Shown piece by piece: positions 59,722 through 64,000 of a stretch of DNA of 64,000 nt. The stretch is from assembly GCA_018402665.1 (NCBI GenBank), contig JAGYIN010000001.1, positions 1 through 64,000 on the forward strand. The letters are read 5' to 3'. Within the stretch, counting starts at the first letter, position 1. Each line of letters starts with the position of its first letter. The position numbers and the translations under genes were made by a program. Under the pieces are notes generated by a model. It worked only from the letters and a program-made list of their open reading frames with translations, was not told the origin of the DNA and did not search any database. The stretch is from Schleiferiaceae bacterium (GTDB taxonomy: Bacteria; Bacteroidota; Bacteroidia; Flavobacteriales; Schleiferiaceae).

Positions 59722-59729
59722 TAACTTTG
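59722..59729 (+). promoter_or_regulatory. TAnnTTTG (-7) element upstream of GAPDH
   Basis: TAACTTTG exact match, 26 nt before the ATG at 59756. Confidence 0.55.
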
Positions 59730-59755
59730 TGCTTAGAACCACCAAAAACTATCAC

Positions 59756-61189
59756 ATGATTGCTCAACAAGAGTACACTCAAAAAGTGGGGCTTCGTATT
59801 CAAAACGAACGCCTTGCAGTGGACGTAAGTGCCTGCGTACACGAACTCTTTTACAACAGAGGCATTGAAATTACCATGTTCCGCAACCAGCTCCGGGATA
59901 AAAGTGCAAGCCAAGTTTTGGAACTGCATCAATACGCCTCGGATTTCGTTGGTAAGCCTATTCGCGTAGAGGATACGCTGGAGATGCTTCTTGCACTTAA
60001 GCGAACCGCTATCGAACACGCGAAGCTCGATATCGGTCGGATCACACACGAATGGTCACAAACGGACGATACGGCTGACCATTGGATCATGGACCATTTA
60101 GGAAGCTTTTTTAAGCCGACTACCCTAGAACCTCGAGATGTTATTCTCTTCGGCTTCGGTCGCATTGGCCGATTGTTAGCACGGGAACTAATCGTGCAAG
60201 AAGGCAGCGGACACCAGCTCAGACTTCGTGCTGTTGCCGTTCGAAGTATTGATGCAGCCAGTCTTCATAAAAGAGCATCACTCTTAAAAATTGATTCTGT
60301 ACATGGAGATTTTCCCGGCACCATAGCGGTAGACGAAGAAAACCTTGCACTCATCATTAACGGGCGTCCCGTTTATTTCATTCCTGCTCCGGACCCCACC
60401 AAAGCAGATTACACCGCCTACGGAATCAACAAGGCCTTACTTATTGACAACTCTGGTGCATTTAGAGATGAAACCGCTCTGAATAAGCACCTTGAAGGAA
60501 AAGGTGTTGATAAAGTACTATTGACCGCACCCGGAAAGGGCATCCCAAACGTGGTTTATGGCGTCAATCAGAACAGTGTTGCGAAGAGCGACCGCATCAT
60601 ATCCGCAGCCAGTTGTACCACAAATGCCATTTCGCCAGTGCTTAAAGTGGTTAATGATCACTTCGGTATAGAACGCGGTCACCTAGAGACCATTCACGCC
60701 TATACGAACGATCAAAACCTAGTGGACAACATGCACAGTAAATACCGTCGTGGAAGGGCTGCGGCGATGAACATGGTCATCACAGAAACAGGAGCGGGTA
60801 AAGCCGTGGATAAATGCATCCCAGGACTGGGTCAAAAACTCACCTCTTCTGCCATTCGCGTACCTGTACCCAATGGCTCATTGGCCATACTTAACCTGCA
60901 GTTAGAGCGTCCAACAGATCTCGATGCATTGCACAACTGTATGAAGGAAGCAGCTTTATCTGGTGCGCTGGTGGAGCAAATTCACTACAATACATCCAAT
61001 GAATTGGTTTCCTCTGATATCGTTGGAAACCCCTGCCCGTCTATCTATGATGTCAATGCCACTCAAGTCACAGAAGATGGTAAATCTGCCGTACTCTATG
61101 TGTGGTATGATAACGAATACGGGTACAGTCGACAAGTGCTGCGACTTGCTAAGCATTTTACAGGCGTTCGCCGGCCAGTATATTACTAA
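59756..61189 (+). CDS. gap: Glyceraldehyde-3-phosphate dehydrogenase with about 130-aa N-terminal extension
   Basis: ILFGFGRIGRLLARELI, SAASCTTNAISPVLKVVNDHFGIERGHLETIHAYTNDQNLVD, VWYDNEYGYSRQVLRL. Confidence 0.9.
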   Translation: MIAQQEYTQKVGLRIQNERLAVDVSACVHELFYNRGIEITMFRNQLRDKSASQVLELHQYASDFVGKPIRVEDTLEMLLALKRTAIEHAKLDIGRITHEWSQTDDTADHWIMDHLGSFFKPTTLEPRDVILFGFGRIGRLLARELIVQEGSGHQLRLRAVAVRSIDAASLHKRASLLKIDSVHGDFPGTIAVDEENLALIINGRPVYFIPAPDPTKADYTAYGINKALLIDNSGAFRDETALNKHLEGKGVDKVLLTAPGKGIPNVVYGVNQNSVAKSDRIISAASCTTNAISPVLKVVNDHFGIERGHLETIHAYTNDQNLVDNMHSKYRRGRAAAMNMVITETGAGKAVDKCIPGLGQKLTSSAIRVPVPNGSLAILNLQLERPTDLDALHNCMKEAALSGALVEQIHYNTSNELVSSDIVGNPCPSIYDVNATQVTEDGKSAVLYVWYDNEYGYSRQVLRLAKHFTGVRRPVYY

Positions 61190-61270
61190 TCACAATCAAA
61201 CCTAAGTGAAATGAAGAAGGGCCCGGTGCATGCGCACGGCACCTCTATGTCTTATAGTATATACTGACGT

Positions 61271-61744
61271 CTATTGCCCCTCGTCGATGATGAGTTTCAG
61301 TAATCCAGTATTTGAATTTATACTCTCTTCGAGACTGATCATACTTTCAGTATTCTCTACACCCTCAATATCATTAATTCTAAAAATGACGTCTTTAGCG
61401 TGGGAAGCATCACGACAACGAATCTTGCAGAAGATGCCGTATTTGCCCGTAGCTAAATGCGCTACAGTCACCTCTGGCACACTTTTCAACGCTTCTATTA
61501 TCTGAGGAGAAGTAGACGATCTGGAGGTGAATAACCCTACATATGCGATAAATCCAAAGCCTAGCTTTTCGTAATCGACACTGATGGAAGTGCTTTTAAT
61601 AATACCCATTTGTTCCATCTTCTTCACACGAACATGAATAGTACCAGGGCTAACTAAAAGATCCTTAGCAATTTCAGTAAAGGGTTTTCGTGCATCCTTT
61701 ACTAAATACTCTAGAATCTGTTTATCGAGTTTATCAATCTTCAT
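61271..61744 (-). CDS. Lrp/AsnC family transcriptional regulator
   Basis: KIDKLDKQILEYLVKDARKPFTEIAKDLLVSPGTIHVRVKKMEQMGIIK; RAM-like C-terminal domain. Confidence 0.92.
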   Translation of the reverse strand: MKIDKLDKQILEYLVKDARKPFTEIAKDLLVSPGTIHVRVKKMEQMGIIKSTSISVDYEKLGFGFIAYVGLFTSRSSTSPQIIEALKSVPEVTVAHLATGKYGIFCKIRCRDASHAKDVIFRINDIEGVENTESMISLEESINSNTGLLKLIIDEGQ

Positions 61745-61930
61745 AATGAGTAACTAGGGTTTATTAGCTCAGCTAAATTACTTGATAATCGCACACGTTA
61801 CGCCTTTTTTAAGCGGATAAAGCAAACGATAGTTCGTTAATTTACTTTAAATTCAGTTTTATTGTTGTATTTTTACATTCTGTCCAACAGATAAAGCAAT
61901 TTGTTGATTTAAATTTAAAAACATACGACT

Positions 61931-62158
61931 ATGACTGAATTAAGCACTTCTACACCTTCACAGACCGCACTTTACACCATCAACAACCCTGAAAGCGTTA
62001 TCGAAGTTTTTCTAGATGTTGAAACGTCAACGGTCCGCGAAGTAAAGTGCTTAAACCACAACCGTTGTAAAGAATATACCTACACTGCGGCTGAATATTT
62101 AGACCGCTACAGCCACCACCCTGCTGGGATGGCGGTTAAGGCAGCATTAGGAGCATAA
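61931..62158 (+). CDS. Small hypothetical protein (75 aa)
   Basis: Independent ORF followed by a strong terminator; MTELSTSTPSQTALYTINNPESVIEVFLDVETSTVREVKCLNHNRCKEYTYTAAEYLDRYSHHPAGMAVKAALGA. Confidence 0.7.
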   Translation: MTELSTSTPSQTALYTINNPESVIEVFLDVETSTVREVKCLNHNRCKEYTYTAAEYLDRYSHHPAGMAVKAALGA

Positions 62159-62191
62159 CAATCTTTCCGTTCACTCTGTTTGTATTTGGGT

Positions 62192-62228
62192 TAAAGTGGC
62201 GTTGAGGGAAAGCAACGCCACTTTTTTT
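62192..62228 (+). terminator. Rho-independent terminator
   Basis: aaagtggcgttg-agggaaag-caacgccacttttttt. Confidence 0.88.
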
Positions 62229-62232
62229 ATGC

Positions 62233-62267
62233 ATAAAAAAGGCGCACCGTACGATGCGCCTTTTTCA
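62233..62267 (-). terminator. Terminator between convergent gene and gcvT (near-bidirectional)
   Basis: aaaaaaggcgca-ccgtacga-tgcgcctttttc. Confidence 0.75.
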
Positions 62268-62284
62268 TTGGATGCCAGAGCATC

Positions 62285-63382
62285 TTATTTCTTGTAGAAC
62301 GGAAGTTTTACCACCTGCGCCTTGATTGGCTTATTGCGGATCATGACAAAGAAAGTCGAACCTTCTTCAGACAATGCCGCAGGCACGTAACCCATTCCTA
62401 TATTCTTGCCGGTGGAAGGACTGTTTGTACCCGATGTAACGCGACCAATGATTGCACCGGATGCATCTGCGATAGGGTAATCGTGTCTAGGGATACCACG
62501 ATCAATCATCTCGAATCCTACAAGCTTGTTCTCCGCACCCGCCTCTTTCTGGGCCTGAAAAAGCTCGCAAGAGACGAAGTCTTTAGTGAACTTCGTAATC
62601 CATGAAAGACCTGCTTCAATAGGACTTGTGGTATCATCAATATCATTTCCATAGAGGGCCATACCCATCTCTAAACGAAGGGTATCTCTTGCGCCTAGGC
62701 CCGCTGGAAGCAATCCAAAGGCATCACCTGCCTGAACAACCGCATTCCAAAGCGCTTCGGCTACATTATTTGGGACGTACAATTCAAAACCGCCTGAACC
62801 CGTATAGCCTGTGGCAGAAATAATCACGTCCGATATACCTGACATTTGTCCTACCGTAAAACTGTAGTATTTGATGTCGGATAAATCAATCTCAGTGAGG
62901 GTTTGCAAGAGTGGAACTGCATTAGGACCTTGAACTGCTAAAAGGCTGTAGTCGTCGCTTTCGTTGCGTAATGTCACGTCAAACTGTGGCGCATAATGCA
63001 TCAGGTGGTTCCAGTCCTTTTCTATGTTCGATGCATTGACCACCAACATGAAATGTTGCGCAGAAAAGCAATACACTAATAAATCGTCAACAATACCACC
63101 TTGTGCGTTCGGCATGCAGCTGTATTGGATTTTGCCCGGTAATAATCGGCTTACATCATTCGAGGTAACCATTTGCAAAAAGTCCAGGGCTTGTGGACCT
63201 TCAACGAAAAATTCCCCCATGTGACTGACATCGAACATACCTGCGGCCTCACGTACTGCAGCATGCTCCAATTTTAGCCCATTGTATTGAACAGGCATGT
63301 TGTACCCCGCAAACGGTACCATTTTCGCACCTAAAGCTTCATGAACATGGGTCAGTGCGGTGGTTTTTAAATCATTACTCAT
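62285..63382 (-). CDS. gcvT: Glycine cleavage system aminomethyltransferase (T protein)
   Basis: MVPFAGYNMPVQYNGLKLEHAAVREAAGMFDVSHMGEF, ATGYTGSGGFELYV, GARDTLRLEMGMALYGNDID. Confidence 0.96.
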   Translation of the reverse strand: MSNDLKTTALTHVHEALGAKMVPFAGYNMPVQYNGLKLEHAAVREAAGMFDVSHMGEFFVEGPQALDFLQMVTSNDVSRLLPGKIQYSCMPNAQGGIVDDLLVYCFSAQHFMLVVNASNIEKDWNHLMHYAPQFDVTLRNESDDYSLLAVQGPNAVPLLQTLTEIDLSDIKYYSFTVGQMSGISDVIISATGYTGSGGFELYVPNNVAEALWNAVVQAGDAFGLLPAGLGARDTLRLEMGMALYGNDIDDTTSPIEAGLSWITKFTKDFVSCELFQAQKEAGAENKLVGFEMIDRGIPRHDYPIADASGAIIGRVTSGTNSPSTGKNIGMGYVPAALSEEGSTFFVMIRNKPIKAQVVKLPFYKK

Positions 63383-63517
63383 TGTGATTGGTTCTTTATT
63401 CGTTAACCGTGACTTTCAGAGCAAAGTGAAACATGCTGCTCCTTTGGGCATTCGGCATTTGTATTATTTATCTTGAGGTCCACAGTTGGGTGTTGCCCGT
63501 ACTGCGCTCAAACGCGG

Positions 63518-63525
63518 CAAAACTA
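63518..63525 (-). promoter_or_regulatory. TAnnTTTG element (TAGTTTTG on minus strand) upstream of gcvT
   Basis: Plus-strand caaaacta, giving an approximately 130-nt gcvT leader if used. Confidence 0.4.
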
Positions 63526-63602
63526 AACATCAAAATAAAGTGGAACACTATACCTAGACATTCTTTGCCCCTTTCATCTAAAATTTGAGACTAAAATCTT
63601 CG

Positions 63603-64000
63603 TTACGCATTAAATAGATTCGCCAATTTCACCCCATATTCAATAAACTCAATCGTTTCATCCGTTCTGGCCAACTTCAGCTTATTAAAGACAAGCAAGG
63701 CTTCACCGTTGGATTCTATATGAGAGATTTGATGCTCTTCAAAGAAGCGTATGATGTCCTCAGTAAATAAGTTGCGTAGTGCTGCTTCATCATTGCCCAG
63801 AACCACAAATTTCTTCGAGAAGTTCGCATACATTTCAAATTCAAAATCTCGATAGCCGGTGAACGCAATGACACGATCGAACAACTTTTCATAGGTACGC
63901 TCTTTCTCCAATGTGAACAGTGGTAAAGTTTTATTCAATTTTAACACCATTGCAGTAGTGTTGAAGGTTTCTGCGGTAAAGGCTTTACCTTCATTAAAAG
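63603..64000 (-). CDS. Hypothetical protein, 5' end beyond window
   Basis: Frame stays open upstream of the listed Met to the window edge (...FNEGKAFTAETFNTTAMVLKLNKTLPLF), so the ORF-track start at 63950 is probably internal. Confidence 0.65.
   Translation of the reverse strand, partial: FNEGKAFTAETFNTTAMVLKLNKTLPLFTLEKERTYEKLFDRVIAFTGYRDFEFEMYANFSKKFVVLGNDEAALRNLFTEDIIRFFEEHQISHIESNGEALLVFNKLKLARTDETIEFIEYGVKLANLFNA

Noticed and set aside
61205-61245. GC-rich hairpin ggtgc-atgcgcacg-gcacc after GAPDH
   Set aside because: No T tract on either strand, so not called as a terminator.
63432-63587. Plus-strand 51-aa ORF MLLLWAFGICIIYLEVHSWVLPVLRSNAAKLN... upstream of gcvT
   Set aside because: Hydrophobic start but no recognisable family, antisense to the probable gcvT leader; insufficient support.
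1-64000. CRISPR array, prophage, toxin-antitoxin or defence island
   Set aside because: No regularly spaced repeats, phage structural genes, cas genes, restriction-modification or recognisable toxin-antitoxin pairs in the ORFs or the intergenic text.

Overview
The window is a stretch of Bacteroidota chromosome. The flavobacterial lineage is inferred from type IX secretion (T9SS) C-terminal sorting domains, a PorE-like protein, a TonB receptor paired with a DUF4249 lipoprotein, Lacal_2735 and DUF3817 family proteins, and TAnnTTTG promoter elements. It is densely packed and mostly housekeeping: aroQ, xerD, nrnA, ndk, rplS, aroC, hutI/hutG/ftcD, fabH, htpG, recR, an E2 acyltransferase, clpB, mltG, dapF, a Do-like protease, gapdh, an Lrp regulator and gcvT. 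It also has secreted or surface functions: a GH53 galactanase, two very large T9SS cargo proteins, a PIG-L deacetylase and two sodium:solute symporters. I found no CRISPR array, phage, transposon, tRNA/rRNA or recognisable defence island, and no convincing new multi-gene system. The points most worth checking are: (i) two clusters of frameshifted conserved genes (tandem cyclophilin-FKBP genes at 9.2-11.3 kb; phosphoglucomutase and a WCPNC thioredoxin-like lipoprotein at 28.7-31.6 kb), which may be consensus errors or real decay; (ii) a structured leader upstream of rplS; (iii) palindromic elements upstream of the TonB receptor and between nrnA and ndk; (iv) a 37-aa membrane microprotein between the PIG-L and symporter genes that the ORF track missed; (v) divergent genes whose start codons overlap; (vi) a two-acyltransferase pair resembling amino-acid lipid synthesis; and (vii) an apparently over-represented AAAATTGG octamer. 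All family names come from reading the translations; no database search was run.
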